Below, in pieces: positions 23,326 to 34,486 of a stretch of 50,341 bases of DNA. Positions within the stretch are counted from its first letter, which is position 1. Each line of letters starts with the position of its first letter. The position numbers were made by a program, and so were the translations under genes. A model generated the notes under the pieces. The model saw only the letters and a program-made list of their open reading frames with translations. It was not told where the DNA came from and did not search any database. The DNA comes from an uncultured Elusimicrobium sp. Its GTDB lineage: Bacteria > Elusimicrobiota > Elusimicrobia > Elusimicrobiales > Elusimicrobiaceae. The stretch spans positions 1 through 50,341 of the forward strand of contig CADBRU010000003.1 in the NCBI GenBank assembly GCA_902797165.1, read 5' to 3'.

Positions 23326-24345
23326 TTATTTAAACGGTAAGCGGCCGGCCAGTAAATCGGCAAACGGTTTAGTCGGCTCACTGCGCCCCAAAATCATTTT
23401 TATAATCGAAGTAAGCGGTACGGCTAACAGGGCGCCCATGATGCCCCACACCAGTGCCCAAAAAATTAAGCAGGCAATTACCACCAAAGGATTTAAGTCC
23501 ATGCCCTTTCCGAGCCATTTGGTTTCCAGTACATTTCCGATAATAAAGTGCGCAGTCGTCAGTAAAAGCAGCGCCGCGATAATATGCCAATCAAAACCGT
23601 ATTGCAAGAAAAGTACCGGCATCGGAAGCGCCGTGGCAATAAACGGACCAATATTGGGAATAAAATTGAGTACAAAAGTCAACACGGCAAACATTCCCGC
23701 CAGTTCGGTTCCGGTGATTTTTAAGATGATCCAAGTTGTAATGGCGGCCAGCAGAGAAACAAAAATTTTAATAAGCAAATAATAGGAAATTTGTTTTTCA
23801 ATTTCCGTTGAGAGCGAAGTTTTTTGATCTGCGGTGGCGCGTCCCATAAAAAGGAAAATTAAAAATAAGGACACAAGCATAATGTTCGACACCAAAGACA
23901 TCAGTGTACCGCCCATGCTGCGCGCCATATTAAACAAGGGCAAGCGTGCTAAAGTATCGGATAAAAATTCGGAATTAACCTTAAAACCGAGTTTTTGTGC
24001 TGTTTCCAAAAACCATGCAATGGTGGCGTCTAATTTATCGGCATACATCTTAGCGCCTTCCACAAAAGAAGAAATGGAGTTGGAAACAAAGGCGATAGAT
24101 AAAGAAGCAAGCCCCAAGACAAGCACAATGCCTATAATCACGCCAATCGAATAAGGTATGCGGCCTTTGCGGTGCATCCAAACGGCCAAGGTATTAAGTA
24201 CCATAGACAAAAATACCGCGATGATAAACGGCATCAAAATCGTTTTGGCATAAATCAAAATCCATGTCAAAGCGGTGCCTGCCAAAATGAGCAAACAGGC
24301 ATTATTAATGGGTGCGTAAGTTGCGGGGTCTATTTTTTTAAACAT
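23326..24345 (-). CDS. AI-2E family (PerM-like) membrane transporter
   Basis: A 339-residue polytopic protein with hydrophobic N-terminal helices, a soluble stretch (about 90-150) and a C-terminal helix cluster containing the family motifs LNFIPNIGPFIA and VLETKWLGKGMDLNPLVVI. The superfamily includes a reported AI-2 exporter and Na+/H+ antiporters, so substrate is not predictable. It stands at the head of the muropeptide recycling genes, one base before ampG, suggesting a related or merely co-regulated role. Confidence 0.9.
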   Translation of the reverse strand: MFKKIDPATYAPINNACLLILAGTALTWILIYAKTILMPFIIAVFLSMVLNTLAVWMHRKGRIPYSIGVIIGIVLVLGLASLSIAFVSNSISSFVEGAKMYADKLDATIAWFLETAQKLGFKVNSEFLSDTLARLPLFNMARSMGGTLMSLVSNIMLVSLFLIFLFMGRATADQKTSLSTEIEKQISYYLLIKIFVSLLAAITTWIILKITGTELAGMFAVLTFVLNFIPNIGPFIATALPMPVLFLQYGFDWHIIAALLLLTTAHFIIGNVLETKWLGKGMDLNPLVVIACLIFWALVWGIMGALLAVPLTSIIKMILGRSEPTKPFADLLAGRLPFK

Positions 24346-24396
24346 AAAGTCCTCTTGTTTATAGTAGCAAAAATGGAGTATAAAAAATGGGGGTTT

Positions 24397-26800
<2,404 letters not shown>

Positions 26801-26944
26801 AGATCATCCCCTTTTTGAAGTTACTTTCATTTTACTAAATTTGCGCGCGTATGGCATAGAAAGCCGGCGGGCCTATTTTTATATGGGTCTTTATTTATGC
26901 ATAAAATAGGTCCAAAGACTCATGTGTTTAGGACCGATATTAGA

Positions 26945-26950
26945 TATAGT
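26945..26950 (+). promoter_or_regulatory. -10 box upstream of the TPR-like secreted protein
   Basis: TATAGT at 26945-26950, with no consensus -35 at 17 bp. Upstream (26886-26935) lie GGTCTTT, TAGGTCC, AAAGACT and TAGGACC half-sites that could bind a regulator. Confidence 0.4.
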
Positions 26951-26985
26951 ATTAGTAAGAGAAGTTAAAAAAGGAGAATAAAAAC

Positions 26986-27726
26986 ATGAAAAAAGGGATT
27001 GTTTTGTTGCTGGTGACATTAGTAGGTAGTGCTTTATTTGCACAAACCTATAAGTATGAAGATCCGCAATACAAAGCCGTCGGCGCTCAAGTGGCCCAGT
27101 TGAAACGGGTAGAAAAGTTCCCCGGCGCATTTCATATTGACATGATCAATGATAATGTCATGTCTCGCGATGATCAAAATTTATATCACGAACTATTGGA
27201 TGCTTATAATGCAAATAAGAAAAATTATAATGCGGTGATGAATTACGTCCGCGGTTTAGTGAAATTTTCAAATGAGATAGATTACGGTGTGGAAGGTTTA
27301 CCGGAGAGAAACATAAATATCGCGTATCATTTGTTGTACGACGCTCTGGTTTTATGGCCGGACGCACCGGAAGTCTATGCGTTATTAGACATCATTTTGA
27401 GTTGTAAAATTTTAGGTTCGGATATGTCTCCCCAACAGGAAAGCAATGTATATTATTACCGCCGTAACCCGGAAATGACGGACAAAAAAATAGCCGTGTT
27501 TGAAAAGCGGGTTAGTTTGAAAGATCCGGAATTAACTGCCGGAAATTATTATGATGCCGTTGATATGTATTTAGCGCGCGGACGTGAAGCAGAGGCTAAA
27601 CAATGCTTAATTAAAGCCCGTTCAATGGATCCCGAACTGCGCGAAGCGGCACGCAAAGAGATAGGACGTCGCATTGTAAAATACATCCTGGAAAACACAA
27701 GTATTCCTACGGTCAATTGGTTTTAA
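26986..27726 (+). CDS. Secreted protein of unknown function with one TPR-like repeat
   Basis: I do not recognise this family. The 246-residue product has a clear signal peptide (MKKGIVLLLVTLVGSALFA, cleavage before QTYKY) and is then hydrophilic and helical. A stretch at about residues 188-222 (YYDAVDMYLARGREAEAKQCLIKARSMDPEL) fits a single tetratricopeptide repeat, and another helical pair around 107-135 could be a second. Likely periplasmic. The ATG has AAAAAGGAG eight bases upstream. It is flanked by its own promoter and a terminator. It shares the GGTC-rich upstream pattern with two other exported-protein genes here. Confidence 0.75.
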   Translation: MKKGIVLLLVTLVGSALFAQTYKYEDPQYKAVGAQVAQLKRVEKFPGAFHIDMINDNVMSRDDQNLYHELLDAYNANKKNYNAVMNYVRGLVKFSNEIDYGVEGLPERNINIAYHLLYDALVLWPDAPEVYALLDIILSCKILGSDMSPQQESNVYYYRRNPEMTDKKIAVFEKRVSLKDPELTAGNYYDAVDMYLARGREAEAKQCLIKARSMDPELREAARKEIGRRIVKYILENTSIPTVNWF

Positions 27727-27744
27727 TCTAACCATCTAATTAAA

Positions 27745-27775
27745 AATAACCCCGCGAAAACGGGGTTATTTTTAT
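27745..27775 (+). terminator. Terminator after the TPR-like secreted protein
   Basis: AATAACCCCG (27745-27754) pairs with CGGGGTTATT (27761-27770), loop CGAAAA, followed by TTT. Confidence 0.85.
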
Positions 27776-27819
27776 GCCCTTTTGTTATAATGAACTGCTT
27801 TTTGCAAGGAGGAATCATT

Positions 27820-28725
27820 ATGAAAAAAGTAATAGTACTAGGGCTACTGAGTATGGTTTTGGCTTTGCCTATGTGGGCCAAAACGCATACGCTTAAAGGC
27901 AGTGAACAACAAAAAACGTACGATACATACAAGGTATCTGCTTTTAATGTATTGTCGGTAAAAGGGCAAATTGAGGTAGAGTTTGCGCAAGGCGCTTCTG
28001 ATATTTATACGGTATCTTATTCCGGGCCGCATAATTTAACCGAACGCATGCAAATTATCAGCCAAGACGGCATTTTATCGATTCAATATGATAAGCCTCT
28101 TACCGTATTGGGGGATCAGCATGTGCGCGTTGAGGTGAGCGCGCCGGATTTGGCACGTATTATAGTGCAAGACGGAGCGGAAGTACACGCCCATGTTCCG
28201 CTGGCGTTTAAGGAATTGACTATTTCAGGCAGCGGCAAGAGTGAAGTGGAACTGGATGACTTGCAAGCGCAATTTGTACAAGTTAATTTAACAGGGGAAA
28301 GTGAGGCGGAAATCGGTGTTTTGCTGTGCCAAACACTGCAAATACAAGTGAGTGAAAAGGCTTCTTTTGATGCTCAACGGACCGATTGCGATACGATTAG
28401 CAGCAAAGCGCAAAACCGCGCGGAAGTATCCGTTACGGGACTAAACGGAAAAACAATTACGGTAGAAAATTGGGACTCTGCCCAAACGGAATTGAAAGGA
28501 AAAGTAAATACGGCTGCTTTGACGGCGCGCGGGCATAGTGAAATTGATGCCGGGGCTTTGCAGGCCGATTCGGCCGATGTAATGGCGGAGCGTTCCTCCC
28601 ATATTGAGGTGCGGGTATCGGGTACGCTTAATGCACGAACGCAGAAGCGCGCGGTTGTGGAATATAAAGGTTGGCCGCAAGTGATTAATAAAACCGGTAC
28701 GGGTACCGTAAAACAAGATAAATAG
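27820..28725 (+). CDS. Secreted protein with DUF2807-like (GIN) beta-helix domain
   Basis: A 301-residue protein with a signal peptide (MKKVIVLGLLSMVLALPMWA). The rest is built of short repeating beta strands with phrases such as AFNVLSVKGQIEVEF, LTISGSGKSEVEL, VNLTGESEAEI and LTARGHSEIDAG, the pattern of the DUF2807 putative auto-transporter adhesin head (GIN) domain. Function in the family is unknown; it usually occurs on the cell surface or periplasm. The start is set by AAGGAGG nine bases upstream of 27820; an upstream in-frame ATG lacks this. It has a separate -10 box TATAAT at 27786-27791. Confidence 0.75.
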   Translation: MKKVIVLGLLSMVLALPMWAKTHTLKGSEQQKTYDTYKVSAFNVLSVKGQIEVEFAQGASDIYTVSYSGPHNLTERMQIISQDGILSIQYDKPLTVLGDQHVRVEVSAPDLARIIVQDGAEVHAHVPLAFKELTISGSGKSEVELDDLQAQFVQVNLTGESEAEIGVLLCQTLQIQVSEKASFDAQRTDCDTISSKAQNRAEVSVTGLNGKTITVENWDSAQTELKGKVNTAALTARGHSEIDAGALQADSADVMAERSSHIEVRVSGTLNARTQKRAVVEYKGWPQVINKTGTGTVKQDK

Positions 28726-28741
28726 TTTTATCAGTTAAAGT

Positions 28742-28780
28742 AAAGGTCGTTTCGGTCAGCCGAGATGACCTTTTCTTTTT
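28742..28780 (+). terminator. Terminator after the DUF2807-like gene
   Basis: AAAGGTC (28742-28748) pairs with GACCTTT (28767-28773), with an inner TCGG/CCGA stem, then TTCTTTTT. Confidence 0.85.
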
Positions 28781-28838
28781 GCATATAATTTGTCACTTTT
28801 TATTTGGTCAGAAAGATATAACATAGGCCAAAAAAGAC

Positions 28839-28867
28839 TTGTGAAATGTGATTTTCTTTTTTAGAAT
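28839..28867 (+). promoter_or_regulatory. Promoter of prepilin copy 5
   Basis: TTGTGA (28839-28844) and TAGAAT (28862-28867) are spaced by 17 bp. The T-rich spacer is broken by a C (ATTTTCTTTTTT), unlike the pure T runs of copies 2, 3 and 8. The 5' AAAAAAGACTT block and the leader AATAGTTGCAATATG are shared with those copies. Confidence 0.7.
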
Positions 28868-28910
28868 AATAGTTGCAATATGTTTTACCAAAATTAGAAA
28901 GGAGCAAATT

Positions 28911-29405
28911 ATGAAAAAAGGTTTTACGCTTATTGAACTGCTAGTAGTAGTTTTGATTATCGGCATTTTGTCTGCTATTGCCTTGCCGCAATATCAAAAG
29001 GCCGTTATTAAAGCGCGCACGGCAGAAGTTAAAGGAATAGTAAGAGGCATGGTAGAAGGAACGAATTTATGTTTTTTAGAAAATGGCTCAGGCGATTCTT
29101 CTATATGTAATGCGGCCTCAAGAGGAGAATTCCCTAATTTTGAATCACCAACGCCACTTCTTTATGATGATGACTGTCCTGATGGTGGAATATGTTTTGC
29201 AACAAAATATTGGAATTATAATAGTGACGATGGATATAGTTTAAGTATTTATTATATACCTGAACCGGATAAATTATATTTTTATTCTCAAACAGATGCC
29301 TATCAAAGCGGAAGTAAGAAATTTTACTTAAGTTGTTTAGGTGATTTGTCTTTGTGTAAAAGTTTAGGATATAAAAATTGTTCTACCGATAGATGTTCGG
29401 AATAA
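28911..29405 (+). CDS. Type IV pilin-like prepilin (copy 5)
   Basis: A 164-residue prepilin (MKKG-FTLIELL). ATG 28911 follows GAAAGGAG. The specific domain is unlike other copies after the shared LPQYQKAV, with many Tyr, Ser and Asp, and clearly A/T-rich DNA. Cys residues occur in pairs (NLCFLENGSGDSSIC, DDCPDGGIC, LSCLGDLSLC) and the tail has two more (NCSTDRC), so up to four disulfides are possible. The rsmE gene follows on the same strand after 45 bases with no obvious terminator, so some read-through is likely. Confidence 0.93.
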   Translation: MKKGFTLIELLVVVLIIGILSAIALPQYQKAVIKARTAEVKGIVRGMVEGTNLCFLENGSGDSSICNAASRGEFPNFESPTPLLYDDDCPDGGICFATKYWNYNSDDGYSLSIYYIPEPDKLYFYSQTDAYQSGSKKFYLSCLGDLSLCKSLGYKNCSTDRCSE

Positions 29406-29450
29406 AACACACACCTATCCTCGCTGTTTGAAATTTACTAAAATATCCGT

Positions 29451-30149
29451 ATGCCACAATATTTAGCGGATATTAAAGAACCCGAATTTTTTATTGAGGG
29501 GGCGGAAGCACATCACCTGGCAGGAGTTGCCCGTCATAAAGAGGGTGATGAAATTACCGTTTTTGACGGTAAAGGCAAACAGTACACCGCCCGCATTACA
29601 CGCGTGCAAAAAGACTTTGTGCGCGGGGAACTGCTTGAAAAAATAGAAATCAAAAGATCCGCTCTTTCGGTAGAACTGTGTTTTGCACCCACTTCCCGCA
29701 CTACTTTAGAAGATGTATTAGATAAATGCACGCAACTGGGCGTAATGTCTTTTCAGCCGATTACTACTCTACGCAGTGAATATGATTTGTCTAAAAAATG
29801 GGAACAAAAAACGCAGCGTTGGAATCAAATTATTTTAGCCGCTTGCAAACAATGCTCCCGCGGTGAAGTTCCCGTCTTAAAAGAGCCGCTTTGTTTTGAA
29901 AAATGCGCCGCACGACCGGATACTCCTTCTTTACTGGCCTATGAGGCCGAAGAAACCCATACACTTACGTGGGGTCTTGAAAAATTAAACCACCCCAAAC
30001 AACTCAGCATTTATATTGGTCCGGCCGGCGGTTGGACGGATGAAGAAATTATTGTGGGTGCACAATACGGTATTTTGCCGGTTACGCTGGGGCCGCATAT
30101 CTTGCGTGCGGAAACGGCTTGTATTTCCGCCTGTGCTAAACTTTTATGA
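29451..30149 (+). CDS. rsmE: 16S rRNA (uracil1498-N3)-methyltransferase
   Basis: A 232-residue SPOUT-class methyltransferase with an N-terminal PUA-like domain (HHLAGVARHKEGDEITVFDGKG) and the C-terminal trefoil knot motifs IGPAGGWTDEE and LGPHILRAETA that bind S-adenosylmethionine. It methylates U1498 of 16S rRNA in the small subunit. The ATG has little ribosome-site homology. Its stop overlaps the start of mtaB (TTATGA), so the two are coupled. Confidence 0.94.
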   Translation: MPQYLADIKEPEFFIEGAEAHHLAGVARHKEGDEITVFDGKGKQYTARITRVQKDFVRGELLEKIEIKRSALSVELCFAPTSRTTLEDVLDKCTQLGVMSFQPITTLRSEYDLSKKWEQKTQRWNQIILAACKQCSRGEVPVLKEPLCFEKCAARPDTPSLLAYEAEETHTLTWGLEKLNHPKQLSIYIGPAGGWTDEEIIVGAQYGILPVTLGPHILRAETACISACAKLL

Positions 30150-31372
30150 AATTTTTCCTTAAAACTTTCGGCTGCCGCGTTAATCAAGTAGAAAGCCAAG
30201 CAATTTTGGAGGCTTTTTCTTCCCGCGGCTATGAGCCAACGCCTTTTGAACAGGCAGATATTTGTTTGTTAAATACTTGCACGGTTACTCATCAAGCCGA
30301 TAAAGATGTGGAAAAACTCATCCGCCAAATTTTACGCCGAAATCCCTCGGCGCGGCTGGTGCTTACAGGATGTTACGCCGCGGCCCACAGTGATCATATA
30401 CGTCACACTTTCCCGCAAGCGGAAATTATCGGCAAATATGAACTGGGGCAAAAATTATTTGCTACGGAAGATTTGTGTTGGACTGTTTCCGGCCATGAGG
30501 GGCATAGCCGCGCTTTTATTAAAATTCAAGACGGGTGTGATGCCTTTTGCTCTTACTGCATTGTACCTTTTGCCCGCAATATTAAACGCTCTAAGCCGCT
30601 ACCCGATGTGTTGGCGGAAATTACGGGACTTGTGCAAAAAGGATTTGGAGAAATTGTACTTACGGGCATTAATATAGGTAATTATAATTGCCCGAAAAGC
30701 GGGAAAGATTTGGCGGCTTTGTGCGAAGAGATAGCGGCTTTGCCGGGGCATTTTCGCGTTCGGTTTTCCTCTACAGAGTTGCAAACGGTTACGGCGGGGG
30801 TAATAAGCGCTATGGCTAAGTATCCCGCGCGGTTTTGCAATTATTTGCATTTGCCTTTGCAAAGCGGGTGTGATAAAGTGCTTGCAGCCATGAACCGCCA
30901 TTACAATACTTCCCAATACGCCGCCAAGGTGGCGGATCTGCGCGCCCGCGTGCCGGGTGCAAGCGTATTTGCAGATGTAATAGCCGGTTTTCCTGCCGAA
31001 ACGGAAGAAGATTTCCAAACCACTTATGATTTTATCAAAAGCCAAAAACTTTGCGGACTTCACGTATTTAGTTATTCACCGCGGCCGGGCACAAAGGCGG
31101 CACTTTTGCCGCAATTAGCGCCGGAAATTATTAAAACCCGCGCCGAAAAATTACGGGCCTTAGATAAGCAACTGCGTGCGGATTTCGCCGCTTCTTTGGT
31201 CGGCACTGTGCAAGAAGTATTTATAGAAGAATATCAAGAACAGGGCGTGCGCGGGGTGACGAGCAATTTTCAGCAAGTCATTTTAGAAAATGCCCCGGCA
31301 GACTTACGGGGGCTGGTGCGGGTTAAAATTACTGCGGCTGCCGACGGTCTTTGCCAAGGTCTTTTGCAATGA
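30146..31372 (+). CDS. mtaB: tRNA t6A37 methylthiotransferase MtaB
   Basis: A 408-residue radical SAM enzyme with two iron-sulfur clusters. The N-terminal cluster residues are Cys10 (TFGCRVNQVE), Cys in LLNTCTVTHQADK and LTGCYAA. The radical SAM cluster is CDAFCSYCIVPFARN. A TRAM-like domain closes the C-terminus. Length and the NTCTV/GCRVNQVE signature favour MtaB (ms2t6A formation on tRNAs reading ANN codons) over MiaB. It overlaps rsmE by 4 bases. Confidence 0.9.
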   Translation: MKFFLKTFGCRVNQVESQAILEAFSSRGYEPTPFEQADICLLNTCTVTHQADKDVEKLIRQILRRNPSARLVLTGCYAAAHSDHIRHTFPQAEIIGKYELGQKLFATEDLCWTVSGHEGHSRAFIKIQDGCDAFCSYCIVPFARNIKRSKPLPDVLAEITGLVQKGFGEIVLTGINIGNYNCPKSGKDLAALCEEIAALPGHFRVRFSSTELQTVTAGVISAMAKYPARFCNYLHLPLQSGCDKVLAAMNRHYNTSQYAAKVADLRARVPGASVFADVIAGFPAETEEDFQTTYDFIKSQKLCGLHVFSYSPRPGTKAALLPQLAPEIIKTRAEKLRALDKQLRADFAASLVGTVQEVFIEEYQEQGVRGVTSNFQQVILENAPADLRGLVRVKITAAADGLCQGLLQ

Positions 31373-31384
31373 GACCGAATTTTG

Positions 31385-31390
31385 TATAAT
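31385..31390 (+). promoter_or_regulatory. -10 box for the glmU-prs-rplY-pth operon
   Basis: TATAAT at 31385-31390 with a weak TTTTGC at 31362-31367 (17-bp spacer) inside the mtaB end. The leader is about 45 nt. Confidence 0.5.
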
Positions 31391-31441
31391 ATAAGTACCT
31401 AAAAATTTGATGTGATTTTTTGTAGGCAAGAGTTAAACAAA

Positions 31442-32842
31442 ATGGTAGCCCAAAATAATCTATGTGTTATTATCCTGGCGGCCGGTAAAGGCACCCGGAT
31501 GAAATCTTCCCTTCCTAAACCGTTACACCCGGTGTGCGGTTTACCTATGGTGGCGCACAGTTTACGTGCCGCCCAAGCCTTACAACCCAGTTCTATTTGT
31601 GTGATTGTGGGTCATGAAGCACCCAAAGTCATGGAAGAAATTACCGCGCATTTGCAAGCGTGGGGAATTACCGCGCCGGTGGTTTTTGCCGAACAAAAAG
31701 AACTCAATGGGTCCGGCGGAGCGGTGCGTGCGGCCTTGCCGGTGCTTGAAAAATTTGAAAGTGTTATGATTCTAAATGGAGATGCTCCGCTGATTCGTCC
31801 GGAAACTTTACAAGAGATGTATCACGATTTCCAAAGCCAAAAAGCGGGCGCCTCTGTACTGGCTATGGACGTTCCTAATCCAACCGGTTACGGCCGTATC
31901 GTGCGGGAAGCCGACGGCAGTTTTGCACGTATTGTGGAAGATGCCGATGCGGACGCAAAAACGCGCGTCATTACGGAAGTAAACGGCGGAATGTATGTAT
32001 TTAACGGACCGGCTTTAGCAGAAGCACTTGGCAAACTTACCCCGCAAGGTCCGAAACACGAATTTTATTTAACTGATACCTTGGCTTTAATTAAAGCCGC
32101 TCAAAAGAAGGCTATTGTATATACCCTGACAGATTTTGAAGAATCGTTGGGAGTCAATAGCCATATTGAACTTGCCCAAGCCGAAGCCATTATGCGTATG
32201 CGCATTAATACCAAACTTATGGCTAACGGCGTGCGCATTGTCCGTCCGGAAGCAACCTATATTGAGGAGAGTGTGCAAATCGGGGCTGATACGACTATTT
32301 TCCCGGATACTTATATAGAAGGAAATACAGTTATCGGTAAAAACTGTTTAATTGAAGGCAATGTGATGATTCGCAATTGTCAAATTGCCGATAATGTAAT
32401 TATTCGTATGGGCAGTTATTGCGATGATAGTGTGGTGGCACAAACGTGCGAAGTCGGTCCGTATGCTCGTTTGCGCCCGGGGGCTGATTTAAGAGTAAAA
32501 GCCAAAGTGGGCAATTTCTCCGAAGTGAAAAAATCGGTCATCGGGGAAGGATCCAAGGTCAATCACTTGACCTATATCGGAGATACCGATATGGGAGCCG
32601 GAGTCAATATCGGTGCCGGTACGATCACTTGCAATTACGACGGAGTCAAAAAACACCGCACAGTAATCGGAGATCATTGCTTTGTCGGGTCCAATACCAA
32701 TTTTGTAGCACCTGTAGACGTAAAACCTTATAGTAAAATCGGCGCCGGGTCCACAATTACCAAAGAAGTGCCGGAAGGCTCTTTGGCTATTGCGCGTGCG
32801 CGTCAGGTCGTATTAGAAAATAAAGGTGTCAAACATGACTAA
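31442..32842 (+). CDS. glmU: Bifunctional GlmU (GlcNAc-1-P acetyltransferase / uridyltransferase)
   Basis: A 466-residue two-domain enzyme making UDP-GlcNAc, the precursor of peptidoglycan and LPS. The N-terminal pyrophosphorylase has LAAGKGTRMKSSLPKPLH and the C-terminal left-handed beta-helix shows hexapeptide repeats with VNIGAGTITCNYDG around the acetyl-CoA site. Start 31442 is preferred (family-like N-terminus MVAQNNLCVIILAAG); the frame is open 10 codons upstream. The prs ATG overlaps its end by 8 bases. It links to the muropeptide salvage genes elsewhere in the window, which also feed amino-sugar phosphates. Confidence 0.97.
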   Translation: MVAQNNLCVIILAAGKGTRMKSSLPKPLHPVCGLPMVAHSLRAAQALQPSSICVIVGHEAPKVMEEITAHLQAWGITAPVVFAEQKELNGSGGAVRAALPVLEKFESVMILNGDAPLIRPETLQEMYHDFQSQKAGASVLAMDVPNPTGYGRIVREADGSFARIVEDADADAKTRVITEVNGGMYVFNGPALAEALGKLTPQGPKHEFYLTDTLALIKAAQKKAIVYTLTDFEESLGVNSHIELAQAEAIMRMRINTKLMANGVRIVRPEATYIEESVQIGADTTIFPDTYIEGNTVIGKNCLIEGNVMIRNCQIADNVIIRMGSYCDDSVVAQTCEVGPYARLRPGADLRVKAKVGNFSEVKKSVIGEGSKVNHLTYIGDTDMGAGVNIGAGTITCNYDGVKKHRTVIGDHCFVGSNTNFVAPVDVKPYSKIGAGSTITKEVPEGSLAIARARQVVLENKGVKHD

Positions 32843-33779
32843 ACTTGTAAACGGAGACTTGTGTATTTTCTCCGGTAATTCCAATTTACCCTTGGCTCAA
32901 AAGATTGCGGGTCATTTAGGTATGGAACTGGGCAAAATTCGCGTAGAGCGTTTTGCCGACGGCGAAATCGACGTGCAGATTTTGGAATCTGTCCGCGCTC
33001 ATGACTGTTATATTATTCAGCCGACCTGTCCCCCGGTCAATGAAAATTTAATGGAACTGCTCATTATGGTAGATGCGTTTAAGCGTGCCAGCGCCGGACG
33101 TATTAACGTGGTGGTACCGTATTTCGGTTATGCCCGTGCCGACCGCAAGGCCGCGGCCCGCGTACCCATTACCGCCAAACTGGCCAGTAATTTAATTACT
33201 ACCGCCGGAGCAGACCGTATTATGACCTTAGATTTACACGCCGCACAAATTCAAGGGTTTTTTGATATCCCGGTAGATCATATGCGTGCGCGCAGTGTAT
33301 TTTTGGACTATTTTAAAGATTTTAAACGAGAAGATTTGGTGGTTATTTCACCGGATGTGGGCGGAGTGGAACGTGCCCGCAAATTTGCCGCTAGAATGGA
33401 TGCGGGGCTGGTTATTATCGATAAACGCCGTCCCAAACCCAATGAAGCGGTCGTTTATAACGTAATCGGCGATGTAAAAGATAAAGTAGCCATCATTTTT
33501 GACGACATTGTAGATACTGCAGGAACTTTAATTACCGTAGCGGAAAAAATTAAAGAACAAGGTGCGCGCGAAGTTTATGCCGCGTGTTCCCACGGTCTGC
33601 TTTCCCGCAATGCCGTAGATAAAATCAATAAATCATCTATTAAAAAACTAATCATTACCGATTCCCTCCCGATACGGGATTTGGGACCGAAAGTAGAAAC
33701 CTTGTCCGTTTCTTATATTTTGGCAGATGCCATTAAGAGAAACCACGACGGGCGTTCTATTGGGGATATGTTTAATTAG
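32835..33779 (+). CDS. prs: Ribose-phosphate pyrophosphokinase
   Basis: A 314-residue PRPP synthase of normal length. Visible are the ATP-binding YFGYARADRK region, the metal site DLHAAQIQGFFD, and the PRPP loop FDDIVDTAGT. PRPP feeds nucleotide, His and Trp biosynthesis. ATG 32835 overlaps glmU by 8 bases, indicating coupling; a start three codons upstream is possible but deeper in glmU. Confidence 0.97.
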   Translation: MTKLVNGDLCIFSGNSNLPLAQKIAGHLGMELGKIRVERFADGEIDVQILESVRAHDCYIIQPTCPPVNENLMELLIMVDAFKRASAGRINVVVPYFGYARADRKAAARVPITAKLASNLITTAGADRIMTLDLHAAQIQGFFDIPVDHMRARSVFLDYFKDFKREDLVVISPDVGGVERARKFAARMDAGLVIIDKRRPKPNEAVVYNVIGDVKDKVAIIFDDIVDTAGTLITVAEKIKEQGAREVYAACSHGLLSRNAVDKINKSSIKKLIITDSLPIRDLGPKVETLSVSYILADAIKRNHDGRSIGDMFN

Positions 33780-33807
33780 TTTTTATAAAGTTAAGGAGTG
33801 AAGTAAA

Positions 33808-34485
33808 ATGGAAGAAATGAACATTAAAGCCGCTCTGAGAACCGGCGAAGGCGTAAAAGGCGCACTAAGCAAAATCCGCGCCGAAAAAAACGTACCGGCC
33901 GTAATTTATGGCGGACATAAAGAACCCGTGAGCATCACGGTCAGCCTCAAAGATTTGGAAAGAATCATTAAGGCTGGTAAAAATACCATCGTAGAACTTG
34001 AGTTGCCCTCCGGCAAAGAACAAGTTTTAGTCAAAGAAGTACAATATCACGTGGTAAGCGATTTGCCCATTCACGTAGATTTCCAACGCGTATCCTTGAA
34101 AGACAAGATGAATGTGGTAGTGCCGGTCAAACTCGTGGGTGAATGTGCCGACGTCAAGACCTATGGTGCTATGATCGAACACATTATGCGCGAAATCGAA
34201 GTACGTGCTTTAGTCAGCAAGATTCCGCATGAAATTGAAGTGGATATCGCCCCGATGACCATTAACACCGGTATCGTTGCGGGTGCTATTAAACTGCCGG
34301 AAGGTGTGGAACTGGTAACGGATCCGCAAGCCCCGGTGGTACACTTAACCATCTTGAAAGATGACGAACCTGCCCCGGCCCCGGCTGCCGCTGCAGATGC
34401 CCAACCGGAAAGTTCTTCCACCAAGGGCAAAAAAGATGCCGACGGCAATCTAACCAAGAACGCCGCCGAGCCGGCCAAAAAATAA
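33808..34485 (+). CDS. rplY: 50S ribosomal protein L25, long CTC form
   Basis: A 225-residue protein with an N-terminal 5S rRNA-binding L25 domain (about 1-95, with VPAVIYGGHKEP) and a C-terminal beta domain (about 100-190) as in the general stress form CTC/TL5. The last 35 residues are a low-complexity Ala/Pro/Lys tail unlikely to be structured. AAGGAG precedes the ATG. It sits between prs and pth, the common bacterial arrangement. Confidence 0.95.
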   Translation: MEEMNIKAALRTGEGVKGALSKIRAEKNVPAVIYGGHKEPVSITVSLKDLERIIKAGKNTIVELELPSGKEQVLVKEVQYHVVSDLPIHVDFQRVSLKDKMNVVVPVKLVGECADVKTYGAMIEHIMREIEVRALVSKIPHEIEVDIAPMTINTGIVAGAIKLPEGVELVTDPQAPVVHLTILKDDEPAPAPAAAADAQPESSSTKGKKDADGNLTKNAAEPAKK

Positions 34486-34486
34486 A

